Shown here one piece after another: positions 32,401-47,200 of a stretch of DNA of 64,000 nucleotides; position 1 is the stretch's first letter; each line of letters begins with the position of its first letter. The notes below the pieces were generated by a model. That model was given only the letters and a program-made list of their open reading frames with translations, ran no database searches and had not been told where the DNA came from. The stretch spans positions 434,001 to 498,000 of the forward strand of contig NW_026870574.1 in the NCBI RefSeq assembly GCF_963576545.1, read 5' to 3'. Source of the stretch: Limanda limanda (Eukaryota; Chordata; Actinopteri; Pleuronectiformes; Pleuronectidae). The position numbers and the translations under genes are program-made.

Positions 32401-35400
32401 ATTAGTCCAGATGCAACCACTTTCCAAGTCTCTCCGACCTTCACAAAAAACGTTATTCAAGAATATCTCTTTCTCCTATGTGCTTTCATCCCTAACCCTA
32501 ACCCTAACCCTTCCGAAAGTCGGAGAAGCTCAAGGATAGTACCGATCGATGCGCGCTACCCCATTTAGTGGGGGTAGAGCCTACTTGCAAGTCTCTCCGA
32601 CCTTCACAAAAAAAGTTATTCAAGAATATCTCCTCAGATTTGGGGGAATTTCGTCGGTCGACCTCTTCCGAAGGTCGTACAAGCTCGGGGATGGTACCAA
32701 TCGATCTGCAGGACCCAAATTAGTCAAGATGCAACCACTTTCCAAGTCTCTCCGACCTTCACAAAAAAAGTTATTCAAGAATATCTCTTTCTCCTATGTG
32801 CTTTCATCCCTAACCCTAACCCTAACCCTTCCGAAAGTCGGAGAAGCTCAAGGATGGTACCGATCGATGCGCGCTACCCCATTTAGTGGGGGTAGAGCCT
32901 ACTTGCAAGTCTCTCCGACCTTCACAAAAAAAGTTATTCAAGAATATCTCTTTCTCCTATGTGCTTTCATCCCTAACCCTAACCCTAACCCTTCCGAAAG
33001 TCGGAGAAGCTCAAGGATGGTACCGATCGATGCGCGCTACCCCATTTAGTGGGGGTAGAGCCTACTTGCAAGTCTCTCCGACCTTCACAAAAAACGTTAT
33101 TCAAGAATATCTCTTTCTCCTATGTGCTTTCATCCCTAACCCTAACCCTAACCCTTCCGAAAGTCGGAGAAGCTCAAGGATGGTACCGATCGATGCGCGC
33201 TACCCCATTTAGTGGGGGTAGAGCCTACTTGCAAGTCTCTCCGACCTTCACAAAAAAAGTTATTCAAGAATATCTCCTCAGATTTGGGGGAATTTCGTCG
33301 GTCGACCTCTTACGAAGGTCGTACAAGCTCGGGGATGGTACCAATCGATCTGCAGGACCCAAATTAGTCCAGATGCAACCACTTTCCAAGTCTCTCCGAC
33401 CTTCACAAAAAAAGTTATTCAAGAATATCTCTTTCTCCTATGTGCTTTCATCCCTAACCCTAACCCTAACCCTTCCGAAAGTCGGAGAAGCTCAAGGATG
33501 GTACCGATCGATGTGCGCTACTCCATTTAGTGGGGGTAGAGCCTACTTGCAAGTCTCTCCGACCTTCACAAAAAAAGTTATTCAAGAATATCTCTTTCTC
33601 CTATGTGCTTTCATCCCTAACCCTAACCCTAACCCTTCCGAAAGTCGGAGAAGCTCAAGGATGGTACCGATCGATGCGCGCTACCCCATTTAGTGGGGGT
33701 AGAGCCTACTTGCAAGTCTCTCCGACCTTCACAAAAAAAGTTATTCAAGAATATCTCCTCAGATTTGGGGGAATTTCGTCGGTCGACCTCTTCCGAAGGT
33801 CGTACAAGCTCGGGGATGGTACCAATCGATCTGCAGGACCCAAATTAGTCCAGATGCAACCACTTTCCAAGTCTCTCCGACCTTCACAAAAAAAGTTATT
33901 CAAGAATATTTCTTTCTCCTATGTGCTTTCATCCCTAACCCTAACCCTAACCCTTCCGAAAGTCGGAGAAGCTCAAAGATGGTACCGATCGATGCGCGCA
34001 ACCCCATTTAGTGGGGGTAGAGCCTACTTGCAAGTCTCTCCGACCTTCACAAAAAAAGTTATTCAAGAATATCTCCTCAGATTTGGGGGAATTTCGTCGG
34101 TCGACCTCTTCCGAAGGTCGTACAAGCTCGGGGATGGTACCAATCGATCCGCAGGACCCAAATTAGTCCAGATGCAACCACTTTCCAAGTCCCTCCGACC
34201 TTCACAAAAAAAGTTATTCAAGAATATCTCTTTCTCCTATGTGCTTTCATCCCTAACCCTAACCCTAACCCTTCCGAAAGTCGGAGAAGCTCAAGGATGG
34301 TACCGATCGATGCGCGCTACCCCATTTAGTGGGGGTAGAGCCTACTTGCAAGTCTCTCCGACCTTCACAAAAAAAGTTATTCAAGAATATCTCCTCAGAT
34401 TTGGGGGAATTTCGTCGGTCGACCTCTTCCGAAGGTCGTACAAGCTCGGGGATGGTACCAATCGATCCGCAGGACCCAAATTAGTCCAGATGCAACCACT
34501 TTCCAAGTCTCTCCGACCTTCACAAAAAAAGTTATTCAAGAATATCTCTTTCTCCTATGTGCTTTCATCCCTAACCCTAACCCTTCCGAAAGTCGGAGAA
34601 GCTCAAGGATGGTACCGATCGATGCGCACTACCCCATTTAGTGGGGGTAGAGCCTACTTGCAAGTCTCTCCGACCTTCACAAAAAAAGTTATTCAAGAAT
34701 ATCTCTTTCTCCTATGTGCTTTCATCCCTAACCCTAACCCTAACCCTTCCGAAAGTCGGAGAAGCTCAAGGATGGTACCGATCGATGCGCGCTACCCCAT
34801 TTAGTGGGGGTAGAGCCTACTTGCAAGTCTCTCCGACCTTCACAAAAAAAGTTATTCAAGAATATCTCCTCAGATTTGGGGGAATTTCGTCGGTCGACCT
34901 CTTTCGAAGGTCGTACAAGCTCGGGGATGGTACCAATCGATCTGCAGGACCCAAATTAGTCCAGATGCAACCACTTTCCAAGTCTCTCCGACCTTCACAA
35001 AAAAAGTTATTCAAGAATATTTCTTTCTCCTATGTGCTTTCATCCCTAACCCTAACCCTAACCCTTCCGAAAGTCGGAGAAGCTCAAGGATGGTACCGAT
35101 CGATGCGCGCTACCCCATTTAGTGGGGGTAGAGCCTACTTGCAAGTCTCTCCGACCTTCACAAAAAAAGTTATTCAAGAATATCTCTTTCTCCTATGTGC
35201 TTTCATCCCTAACCCTAACCCTAACCCTTCCGTAAGTCGGAGAAGCTCAAGGATGGTACCGATCGATGCGCGCTACCCCATTTAGTGGGGGTAGAGCCTA
35301 CTTGCAAGTCTCTCCGACCTTCACAAAAAAAATTATTCAAGAATATCTCTTTCTCCTATGTGCTTTCATCCCTAACCCTAACCCTAACCCTTCCGAAAGT

Positions 35401-37353
35401 CGGAGAAGCTCAAGGATGGTTCCGATCGATGCGCGCTACCCCATTTAGTGGGGGTAGAGCCTACTTGCAAGTCTCTCCGACCTTCACAAAAAAAGTTATT
35501 CAAGAATATCTCCTCAGATTTGGGGGAATTCTGTCGGTCGACCTCTTTCGAAGGTCGTACAAGCTCGGGGATGGTACCAATCGATCCGCAGGACCCAAAT
35601 TAGTCCAGATGCAACCACTTTCCAAGTATCTCCGACCTTCACAAAAAAAGTTATTCAAGAATATCTCTTTCTCCTATGTGCTTTCATCCCTAACCCTAAC
35701 CCTTCCGAAAGTCGGAGAAGCTCAAGGATGGTACCGATCGATGCGCACTACCCCATTTAGTGGGGGTAGAGCCTACTTGCAAGTCTCTCCGACCTTCACA
35801 AAAAAAGTTATTCAAGAATATCTCTTTCTCCTATGTGCTTTCATCCCTAACCCTAACCCTAACCCTTCCGAAAGTCGGAGAAGCTCAAGGATGGTACCGA
35901 TCGATGCGCGCTACCCCATTTAGTGGGGGTAGAGCCTACTTGCAAGTCTCTCCGACCTTCACAAAAAAAGTTATTCAAGAATATCTCCTCAGATTTGGGG
36001 GAATTTCGTTGGTCGACCTCTTCCGAAGGTCGTACAAGCTCGGGGATGGTACCAATCGATCCGCAGGACCCAAATTAGTCCAGATGCAACCACTTTCCAA
36101 GTCTCTCCGACCTTCACAAAAAAAGTTATTCAAGAATATCTCTTTCTCCTATGTGCTTTCATCCCTAACCCTAACCCTTCTGAAAGTCGGAGAAGCTCAA
36201 GGATGGTACCGATCGATGCGCACTACCCCATTTAGTGGGGGTAGAGCTTACTTGCAAGTCTCTCCGACCTTCACAAAAAAAGTTATTCAAGAATATCTCT
36301 TTCTCCTATGTGCTTTCATCCCTAACCCTAACCCTAACCCTTCCGAAAGTCGGAGAAGCTCAAGGATGGTACCGATCGATGCGCGCTACCCCATTTAGTG
36401 GGGGTAGAGCCTACTTGCAAGTCTCTCCGACCTTCACAAAAAAAGTTATTCAAGAATATCTCCTCAGATTTGGGGGAATTTCGTCGGTCGACCTCTTCCG
36501 AAGGTCGTACAAGCTCGGGGATAGTACCAATCGATCCGCAGGACCCAAATTAGTCCAGATGCAACCACTTTCCAAGTCTCTCCGACCTTCACAAAAAAAG
36601 TTATTCAAGAATATCTCTTTCTCCTATGTGCTTTCATCCCTAACCCTAACCCTTCCGAAAGTCGGAGAAGCTCAAGGATGGTACCGATCGATGCGCACTA
36701 CCCCATTTAGTGGGGGTAGAGCCTACTTGCAAGTCTCTCCGACCTTCACAAAAAAAGTTATTCAAGAATATCTCTTTCTCCTATGTGCTTTCATCCCTAA
36801 CCCTAACCCTAACCCTTCCGAAAGTCGGAGAAGCTCAAGGATGGTACCGATCGATGCGCGCTACCCCATTTAGTGGGGGTAGAGCCTACTTGCAAGTCTC
36901 TCCGACCTTCACAAAAAAAGTTATTCAAGAATATCTCCTCAGATTTGGGGGAATTTCGTCGGTCGACCTCTTTCGAAGGTCGTACAAGCTCGGGGATGGT
37001 ACCAATCGATCTGCAGGACCCAAATTAGTCCAGATGCAACCACTTTCCAAGTCTCTCCGACCTTCACAAAAAAAGTTATTCAAGAATATCTCTTTCTCCT
37101 ATGTGCTTTCATCCCTAACCCTAACCCTAACCCTTCCGAAAGTCGGAGAAGCTCAAGGATGGTACCGATCGATGCGCGCTACCCCATTTAGTGGGGGTAG
37201 AGCCTACTTGCAAGTCTCTCCGACCTTCACAAAAAAAGTTATTCAAGAATATCTCTTTCTCCTATGTGCTTTCATCCCTAACCCTAACCCTAACCCTTCC
37301 GTAAGTCGGAGAAGCTCAAGGATGGTACCGATCGATGCGCGCTACCCCATTTA

Positions 37354-40300
37354 GTGGGGGTAGAGCCTACTTGCAAGTCTCTCCGACCTTCACAAAAAAA
37401 ATTATTCAAGAATATCTCTTTCTCCTATGTGCTTTCATCCCTAACCCTAACCCTAACCCTTCCGAAAGTCGGAGAAGCTCAAGGATGGTACCGATCGATG
37501 CGCGCTACCCCATTTAGTGGGGGTAGAGCCTACTTGCAAGTCTCTCCGACCTTCACAAAAAAAGTTATTCAAGAATATCTCCTCAGATTTGGGGGAATTT
37601 CGTCGGTCGACCTCTTCCGAAGGTCGTACAAGCTCGGGGATGGTACCAATCGATCCGCAGGACCCAAATTAGTCCAGATGCAACCACTTTCCAAGTCTCT
37701 CCGACCTTCACAAAAAAAGTTATTCAAGAATATCTCGTTCTCCTATGTGCTTTCATCCCTAACCCTAACCCTAACCCTTCCGAAAGTCGGAGAAGCTCAA
37801 GGATGGTACCGATCGATGCGCGCTACTCCATTTAGTGGGGGTAGAGCCTACTTGCAAGTCTCTCCGACCTTCACAAAAAAAGTTATTCAAGAATATCTCT
37901 TTCTCCTATGTGCTTTCATCCCTAACCCTAACCCTAACCCTTCCGAAAGTCGGAGAAGCTCAAGGATGGTACCGATCGATGTGCGCTACCCCATTTAGTG
38001 GGGGTAGAGCCTACTTGCAAGTCTCTCCGACCTTCACAAAAAAAGTTATTCAAGAATATCTCTTTCTCCTATGTGCTTTCATCCCTAACCCTAACCCTAA
38101 CCCTTCCGTAAGTCGGAGAAGCTCAAGGATGGTACTGATCGATGCGCGCTACCCCATTTAGTGGGGGTAGAGCCTACTTGCAAGTCTCTCCGACCTTCAC
38201 AAAAAAAGTTATTCAAGAATATCTCCTCAGATTTGGGGGAATTTCGTCGGTCGACCTCTTCCGAAGGTCGTACAAGCTCGGGGATGGTACCAATCGATCC
38301 GCAGGACCCAAATTAGTCCAGATGCAACCACTTTCCAAGTCTCTCCGACCTTCACAAAAAAAGTTATTCAAGAATATCTCTTTCTCCTATGTGCTTTCAT
38401 CCCTAACCCTAACCCTTCCGAAAGTCGGAGAAGCTCAAGGATGGTACCGATCGATGCGCACTACCCCATTTAGTGGGGGTAGAGCCTACTTGCAAGTCTC
38501 TCCGACCTTCACAAAAAAAGTTATTCAAGAATATCTCTTTCTCCTATGTGCTTTCATCCCTAACCCTAACCCTAACCCTTCCGAAAGTCGGAGAAGCTCA
38601 AGGATGGTACCGATCGATGCGCGCTACCCCATTTAGTGGGGGTAGAGCCTACTTGCAAGTCTCTCCGACCTTCACAAAAAAAGTTATTCAAGAATATCTC
38701 CTCAGATTTGGGGGAATTTCGTCGGTCGACCTCTTTCGAAGGTCGTACAAGCTCGGGGATGGTACCAATCGATCTGCAGGACCCAAATTAGTCCAGATGC
38801 AACCACTTTCCAAGTCTCTCCGACCTTCACAAAAAAAGTTATTCAAGAATATCTCTTTCTCCTATGTGCTTTCATCCCTAACCCTAACCCTAACCCTTCC
38901 GAAAGTCGGAGAAGCTCAAGGATGGTACCGATCGATGCGCGCTACCCCATTTAGTGGGGGTAGAGCCTACTTGCAAGTCTCTCCGACCTTCACAAAAAAA
39001 GTTATTCAAGAATATCTCTTTCTCCTATGTGCTTTCATCCCTAACCCTAACCCTAACCCTTCCGTAAGTCGGAGAAGCTCAAGGATGGTACCGATCGATG
39101 CGCGCTACCCCATTTAGTGGGGGTAGAGCCTACTTGCAAGTCTCTCCGACCTTCACAAAAAAAATTATTCAAGAATATCTCTTTCTCCTATGTGCTTTCA
39201 TCCCTAACCCTAACCCTAACCCTTCCGAAAGTCGGAGAAGCTCAAGGATGGTACCGATCGATGCGCGCTACCCCATTTAGTGGGGGTAGAGCCTACTTGC
39301 AAGTCTCTCCGACCTTCACAAAAAAAATTATTCAAGAATATCTCTTTCTCCTATGTGCTTTCATCCCTAACCCTAACCCTAACCCTTCCGAAAGTCGGAG
39401 AAGCTCAAGGATGGTACCGATCGATGCGCGCTACCCCATTTAGTGGGGGTAGAGCCTACTTGCAAGTCTCTCCGACCTTCACAAAAAAAGTTATTCAAGA
39501 ATATCTCCTCAGATTTGGGGGAATTTCGTCGGTCGACCTCTTCCGAAGGTCGTACAAGCTCGGGGATGGTACCAATCGATCCGCAGGACCCAAATTAGTC
39601 CAGATGCAACCACTTTCCAAGTCTCTCCGACCTTCACAAAAAAAGTTATTCAAGAATATCTCGTTCTCCTATGTGCTTTCATCCCTAACCCTAACCCTAA
39701 CCCTTCCGAAAGTCGGAGAAGCTCAAGGATGGTACCGATCGATGCGCGCTACTCCATTTAGTGGGGGTAGAGCCTACTTGCAAGTCTCTCCGACCTTCAC
39801 AAAAAAAGTTATTCAAGAATATCTCTTTCTCCTATGTGCTTTCATCCCTAACCCTAACCCTAACCCTTCCGAAAGTCGGAGAAGCTCAAGGATGGTACCG
39901 ATCGATGTGCGCTACCCCATTTAGTGGGGGTAGAGCCTACTTGCAAGTCTCTCCGACCTTCACAAAAAAAGTTATTCAAGAATATCTCTTTCTCCTATGT
40001 GCTTTCATCCCTAACCCTAACCCTAACCCTTCCGTAAGTCGGAGAAGCTCAAGGATGGTACTGATCGATGCGCGCTACCCCATTTAGTGGGGGTAGAGCC
40101 TACTTGCAAGTCTCTCCGACCTTCACAAAAAAAGTTATTCAAGAATATCTCCTCAGATTTGGGGGAATTTCGTCGGTCGACCTCTTCCGAAGGTCGTACA
40201 AGCTCGGGGATGGTACCAATCGATCCGCAGGACCCAAATTAGTCCAGATGCAACCACTTTCCAAGTCTCTCCGACCTTCACAAAAAAAGTTATTCAAGAA

Positions 40301-41205
40301 TATCTCTTTCTCCTATGTGCTTTCATCCCTAACCCTAACCCTTCCGAAAGTCGGAGAAGCTCAAGGATGGTACCGATCGATGCGCACTACCCCATTTAGT
40401 GGGGGTAGAGCCTACTTGCAAGTCTCTCCGACCTTCACAAAAAAAGTTATTCAAGAATATCTCTTTCTCCTATGTGCTTTCATCCCTAACCCTAACCCTA
40501 ACCCTTCCGAAAGTCGGAGAAGCTCAAGGATGGTACCGATCGATGCGCGCTACCCCATTTAGTGGGGGTAGAGCCTACTTGCAAGTCTCTCCGACCTTCA
40601 CAAAAAAAGTTATTCAAGAATATCTCCTCAGATTTGGGGGAATTTCGTCGGTCGACCTCTTTCGAAGGTCGTACAAGCTCGGGGATGGTACCAATCGATC
40701 TGCAGGACCCAAATTAGTCCAGATGCAACCACTTTCCAAGTCTCTCCGACCTTCACAAAAAAAGTTATTCAAGAATATCTCTTTCTCCTATGTGCTTTCA
40801 TCCCTAACCCTAACCCTAACCCTTCCGAAAGTCGGAGAAGCTCAAGGATGGTACCGATCGATGCGCGCTACCCCATTTAGTGGGGGTAGAGCCTACTTGC
40901 AAGTCTCTCCGACCTTCACAAAAAAAGTTATTCAAGAATATCTCTTTCTCCTATGTGCTTTCATCCCTAACCCTAACCCTAACCCTTCCGTAAGTCGGAG
41001 AAGCTCAAGGATGGTACCGATCGATGCGCGCTACCCCATTTAGTGGGGGTAGAGCCTACTTGCAAGTCTCTCCGACCTTCACAAAAAAAATTATTCAAGA
41101 ATATCTCTTTCTCCTATGTGCTTTCATCCCTAACCCTAACCCTAACCCTTCCGAAAGTCGGAGAAGCTCAAGGATGGTACCGATCGATGCGCGCTACCCC
41201 ATTTA
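37354..41205 (+). repeat. 1,926-bp higher-order tandem duplication
   Basis: 37354-39279 and 39280-41205 match at a fixed offset of 1,926, including ATCTCGTTC (37734/39660), GATCGATGTGCGC (37976/39902), CCGTAAGTC with GTACTGATCG (38106/40032) and the 157-bp A (38402/40328). A further shifted relative lies just upstream. Confidence 0.8.
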
Positions 41206-44200
41206 GTGGGGGTAGAGCCTACTTGCAAGTCTCTCCGACCTTCACAAAAAAAGTTATTCAAGAATATCTCCTCAGATTTGGGGGAATTTCGTCGGTCGAC
41301 CTCTTCCGAAGGTCGTACAAGCTCGGGGATGGTACCAATCGATCTGCAGGACCCAAATTAGTCCAGATGCAACCACTTTCCAAGTCTCTCCGACCTTCAC
41401 AAAAAAAGTTATTCAAGAATATCTCGTTCTCCTATGTGCTTTCATCCCTAACCCTAACCCTAACCCTTCCGAAAGTCGGAGAAGCTCAAGGATGGTACCG
41501 ATCGATGCGCGCTACTCCATTTAGTGGGGGTAGAGCCTACTTGCAAGTCTCTCCGACCTTCACAAAAAAAGTTATTCAAGAATATCTCTTTCTCCTATGT
41601 GCTTTCATCCCTAACCCTAACCCTAACCCTTCCGAAAGTCGGAGAAGCTCAAGGATGGTACCGATCGATGTGCGCTACCCCATTTAGTGGGGGTAGAGCC
41701 TACTTGCAAGTCTCTCCGACCTTCACAAAAAAAGTTATTCAAGAATATCTCTTTCTCCTATGTGCTTTCATCCCTAACCCTAACCCTAACCCTTCCGTAA
41801 GTCGGAGAAGCTCAAGGATGGTACTGATCGATGTGCGCTACCCCATTTAGTGGGGGTAGAGCCTACTTGCAAGTCTCTCCGACCTTCACAAAAAAAGTTA
41901 TTCAAGAATATCTCCTCAGATTTGGGGGAATTTCGTCGGTCGACCTCTTCCGAAGGTCGTACAAGCTCGGGGATGGTACCAATCGATCCGCAGGACCCAA
42001 ATTAGTCCAGATGCAACCACTTTCCAAGTCTCTCCGACCTTCACAAAAAAAGTTATTCAAGAATATCTCTTTCTCCTATGTGCTTTCATCCCTAACCCTA
42101 ACCCTAACCCTTCCGAAAGTCGGAGAAGCTCAAGGATGGTACCGATCGATGCGCGCTACCCCATTTAGTGGGGGTAGAGCCTACTTGCAAGTCTCTCCGA
42201 CCTTCACAAAAAAAGTTATTCAAGAATATCTCTTTCTCCTATGTGCTTTCATCCCTAACCCTAACCCTAACCCTTCCGTAAGTCGGAGAAGCTCAAGGAT
42301 GGTACCGATCGATGCGCGCTACCCCATTTAGTGGGGGTAAAGCCTACTTGCAAGTCTCTCCGACCTTCACAAAAAAAATTATTCAAGAATATCTCTTTCT
42401 CCTATGTGCTTTCATCCCTAACCCTAACCCTAACCCTTCCGTAAGTCGGAGAAGCTCAAGGATGGTACCGATCGATGCGCGCTACCCCATTTAGTGGGGG
42501 TAGAGCCTACTTGCAAGTCTCTCCGACCTTCACAAAAAAAGTTATTCAAGAATATCTCCTCAGATTTGGGGGAATTTCGTCGGTCGACCTCTTTCGAAGG
42601 TCGTACAAGCTCGGGGATGGTACCAATCGATCTGCAGGACCCAAATTAGTCCAGATGCAACCACTTTCCAAGTCTCTCCGACCTTCACAAAAAAAGTTAT
42701 TCAAGAATATCTCTTTCTCCTATGTGCTTTCATCCCTAACCCTAACCCTAACCCTTCCGAAAGTCGGAGAAGCTCAAGGATGGTACCGATCGATGCGCGT
42801 TACCCCATTTAGTGGGGGTAGAGCCTACTTGCAAGTCTCTCCGACCTTCACAAAAAAAGTTATTCAAGAATATCTCTTTCTCCTATGTGCTTTCATCCCT
42901 AACCCTAACCCTAACCCTTCCGTAAGTCGGAGAAGCTCAAGGATGGTACCGATCGATGCGCGCTACCCCATTTAGTGGGGGTAGAGCCTACTTGCAAGTC
43001 TCTCCGACCTTCACAAAAAAAATTATTCAAGAATATCTCTTTCTCCTATGTGCTTTCATCCCTAACCCTAACCCTAACCCTTCCGAAAGTCGGAGAAGCT
43101 CAAGGATGGTACCGATCGATGCGCGCTACCCCATTTAGTGGGGGTAGAGCCTACTTGCAAGTCTCTCCGACCTTCACAAAAAAAGTTATTCAAGAATATC
43201 TCCTCAGATTTGGGGGAATTTCGTCGGTCGACCTCTTCCGAAGGTCGTACAAGCTCGGGGATGGTACCAATCGATCCGCAGGACCCAAATTAGTCCAGAT
43301 GCAACCACTTTCCAAGTCTCTCCGACCTTCACAAAAAAAGTTATTCAAGAATATCTCTTTCTCCTATGTGCTTTCATCCCTAACCCTAACCCTAACCCTT
43401 CCGAAAGTCGGAGAAGCTCAAGGATGGTACCGATCGATGCGCGCTACCCCATTTAGTGGGGGTAGAGCCTACTTGCAAGTCTCTCCGACCTTCACAAAAA
43501 AAGTTATTCAAGAATATCTCTTTCTCCTATGTGCTTTCATCCCTAACCCTAACCCTAACCCTTCCGTAAGTCGGAGAAGCTCAAGGATGGTACCGATCGA
43601 TGCGCGCTACCCCATTTAGTGGGGGTAAAGCCTACTTGCAAGTCTCTCCGACCTTCACAAAAAAAATTATTCAAGAATATCTCTTTCTCCTATGTGCTTT
43701 CATCCCTAACCCTAACCCTAACCCTTCCGTAAGTCGGAGAAGCTCAAGGATGGTACCGATCGATGCGCGCTACCCCATTTAGTGGGGGTAGAGCCTACTT
43801 GCAAGTCTCTCCGACCTTCACAAAAAAAGTTATTCAAGAATATCTCCTCAGATTTGGGGGAATTTCGTCGGTCGACCTCTTTCGAAGGTCGTACAAGCTC
43901 GGGGATGGTACCAATCGATCTGCAGGACCCAAATTAGTCCAGATGCAACCACTTTCCAAGTCTCTCCGACCTTCACAAAAAAAGTTATTCAAGAATATCT
44001 CTTTCTCCTATGTGCTTTCATCCCTAACCCTAACCCTAACCCTTCCGAAAGTCGGAGAAGCTCAAGGATGGTACCGATCGATGCGCGTTACCCCATTTAG
44101 TGGGGGTAGAGCCTACTTGCAAGTCTCTCCGACCTTCACAAAAAAAGTTATTCAAGAATATCTCTTTCTCCTATGTGCTTTCATCCCTAACCCTAACCCT

Positions 44201-47200
44201 AACCCTTCCGTAAGTCGGAGAAGCTCAAGGATGGTACCGATCGATGCGCGCTACCCCATTTAGTGGGGGTAGAGCCTACTTGCAAGTCTCTCCGACCTTC
44301 ACAAAAAAAATTATTCAAGAATATCTCTTTCTCCTATGTGCTTTCATCCCTAACCCTAACCCTAACCCTTCCGAAAGTCGGAGAAGCTCAAGGATGGTAC
44401 TGATCGATGCGCGCTACCCCATTTAGTGGGGGTAGAGCCTACTTGCAAGTCTCTCCGACCTTCACAAAAAAAGTTATTCAAGAATATCTCCTCAGATTTG
44501 GGGGAATTTCGTCGGTCGACCTCTTTCGAAGGTCGTACAAGCTCGGGGATGGTACCAATCGATCTGCAGGACCCAAATTAGTCCAGATGCAACCACTTTC
44601 CAAGTCTCTCCGACCTTCACAAAAAAAGTTATTCAAGAATATCTCTTTCTCCTATGTGCTTTCATCCCTAACCCTAACCCTAACCCTTCCGAAAGTCGGA
44701 GAAGCTCAAGGATGGTACCGATCGATGCGCGCTACCCCATTTAGTGGGGGTAGAGCCTACTTGCAAGTCTCTCCGACCTTCACAAAAAAAGTTATTCAAG
44801 AATATCTCTTTCTCCTATGTGCTTTCATCCCTAACCCTAACCCTAACCCTTCCGTAAGTCGGAGAAGCTCAAGGATGGTACCGATCGATGCGCGCTACCC
44901 CATTTAGTGGGGGTAGAGCCTACTTGCAAGTCTCTCCGACCTTCACAAAAAAAATTATTCAAGAATATCTCTTTCTCCTATGTGCTTTCATCCCTAACCC
45001 TAACCCTAACCCTTCCGAAAGTCGGAGAAGCTCAAGGATGGTACCGATCGATGCGCGCTACCCCATTTAGTGGGGGTAGAGCCTACTTGCAAGTCTCTCC
45101 GACCTTCACAAAAAAAGTTATTCAAGAATATCTCCTCAGATTTGGGGGAATTTCGTCGGTCGACCTCTTCCGAAGGTCGTACAAGCTCGGGGATGGTACC
45201 AATCGATCCGCAGGACCCAAATTAGTCCAGATGCAACCACTTTCCAAGTCTCTCCGACCTTCACAAAAAAAGTTATTCAAGAATATCTCGTTCTCCTATG
45301 TGCTTTCATCCCTAACCCTAACCCTAACCCTTCCGAAAGTCGGAGAAGCTCAAGGATGGTACCGATCGATGCGCGCTACTCCATTTAGTGGGGGTAGAGC
45401 CTACTTGCAAGTCTCTCCGACCTTCACAAAAAAAGTTATTCAAGAATATCTCTTTCTCCTATGTGCTTTCATCCCTAACCCTAACCCTAACCCTTCCGAA
45501 AGTCGGAGAAGCTCAAGGATGGTACCGATCGATGTGCGCTACCCCATTTAGTGGGGGTAGAGCCTACTTGCAAGTCTCTCCGACCTTCACAAAAAAAGTT
45601 ATTCAAGAATATCTCTTTCTCCTATGTGCTTTCATCCCTAACCCTAACCCTAACCCTTCCGTAAGTCGGAGAAGCTCAAGGATGGTACTGATCGATGCGC
45701 GCTACCCCATTTAGTGGGGATAGAGCCTACTTGCAAGTCTCTCCGACCTTCACAAAAAAAGTTATTCAAGAATATCTCCTCAGATTTGGGGGAATTTCGT
45801 CGGTCGACCTCTTCCGAAGGTCGTACAAGCTCGGGGATGGTACCAATCGATCCGCAGGACCCAAATTAGTCCAGATGCAACCACTTTCCAAGTCTCTCCG
45901 ACCTTCACAAAAAAAGTTATTCAAGAATATCTCTTTCTCCTATGTGCTTTCATCCCTAACCCTAACCCTAACCCTTCCGAAAGTCGGAGAAGCTCAAGGA
46001 TGGTACCGATCGATGCGCGCTACCCCATTTAGTGGGGGTAGAGCCTACTTGCAAGTCTCTCCGACCTTCACAAAAAAAGTTATTCAAGAATATCTCTTTC
46101 TCCTATGTGCTTTCATCCCTAACCCTAACCCTTCCGTAAGTCGGAGAAGCGCAAGGATGGTACCGATCGATGCGCGCTACCCCATTTAGTGGGGGTAAAG
46201 CCTACTTGCAAGTCTCTCCGACCTTCACAAAAAAAATTATTCAAGAATATCTCTTTCTCCTATGTGCTTTCATCCCTAACCCTAACCCTAACCCTTCCGT
46301 AAGTCGGAGAAGCTCAAGGATGGTACCGATCGATGCGCGCTACCCCATTTAGTGGGGGTAGAGCCTACTTGCAAGTCTCTCCGACCTTCACAAAAAAAGT
46401 TATTCAAGAATATCTCCTCAGATTTGGGGGAATTTCGTCGGTCGACCTCTTTCGAAGGTCGTACAAGCTCGGGGATGGTACCAATCGATCTGCAGGACCC
46501 AAATTAGTCCAGATGCAACCACTTTCCAAGTCTCTCCGACCTTCACAAAAAAAGTTATTCAAGAATATCTCTTTCTCCTATGTGCTTTCATCCCTAACCC
46601 TAACCCTAACCCTTCCGAAAGTCGGAGAAGCTCAAGGATGGTACCGATCGATGCGCGTTACCCCATTTAGTGGGGGTAGAGCCTACTTGCAAGTCTCTCC
46701 GACCTTCACAAAAAAAGTTATTCAAGAATATCTCTTTCTCCTATGTGCTTTCATCCCTAACCCTAACCCTAACCCTTCCGTAAGTCGGAGAAGCTCAAGG
46801 ATGGTACTGATCGATGCGCGCTACCCCATTTAGTGGGGGTAGAGCCTACTTGCAAGTCTCTCCGACCTTCACAAAAAAAATTATTCAAGAATATCTCTTT
46901 CTCCTATGTGCTTTCATCCCTAACCCTAACCCTAACCCTTCCGAAAGTCGGAGAAGCTCAAGGATGGTACTGATCGATGCGCGCTACCCCATTTAGTGGG
47001 GGTAGAGCCTACTTGCAAGTCTCTCCGACCTTCACAAAAAAAGTTATTCAAGAATATCTCCTCAGATTTGGGGGAATTTCGTCGGTCGACCTCTTCCGAA
47101 GGTCGTACAAGCTCGGGGATGGTACCAATCGATCCGCAGGACCCAAATTAGTCCAGATGCAACCACTTTCCAAGTCTCTCCGACCTTCACAAAAAAAGTT

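Noticed and set aside
33530..34804. 424-codon open frame and dozens of similar ones of 60-378 codons in the arrays
   Set aside because: They are frame shadows of the A/B satellite. The frame changes with each single A monomer, overlapping frames encode the same DNA, ends are set by monomer order, and indels of 6 or 163 bp are tolerated freely.
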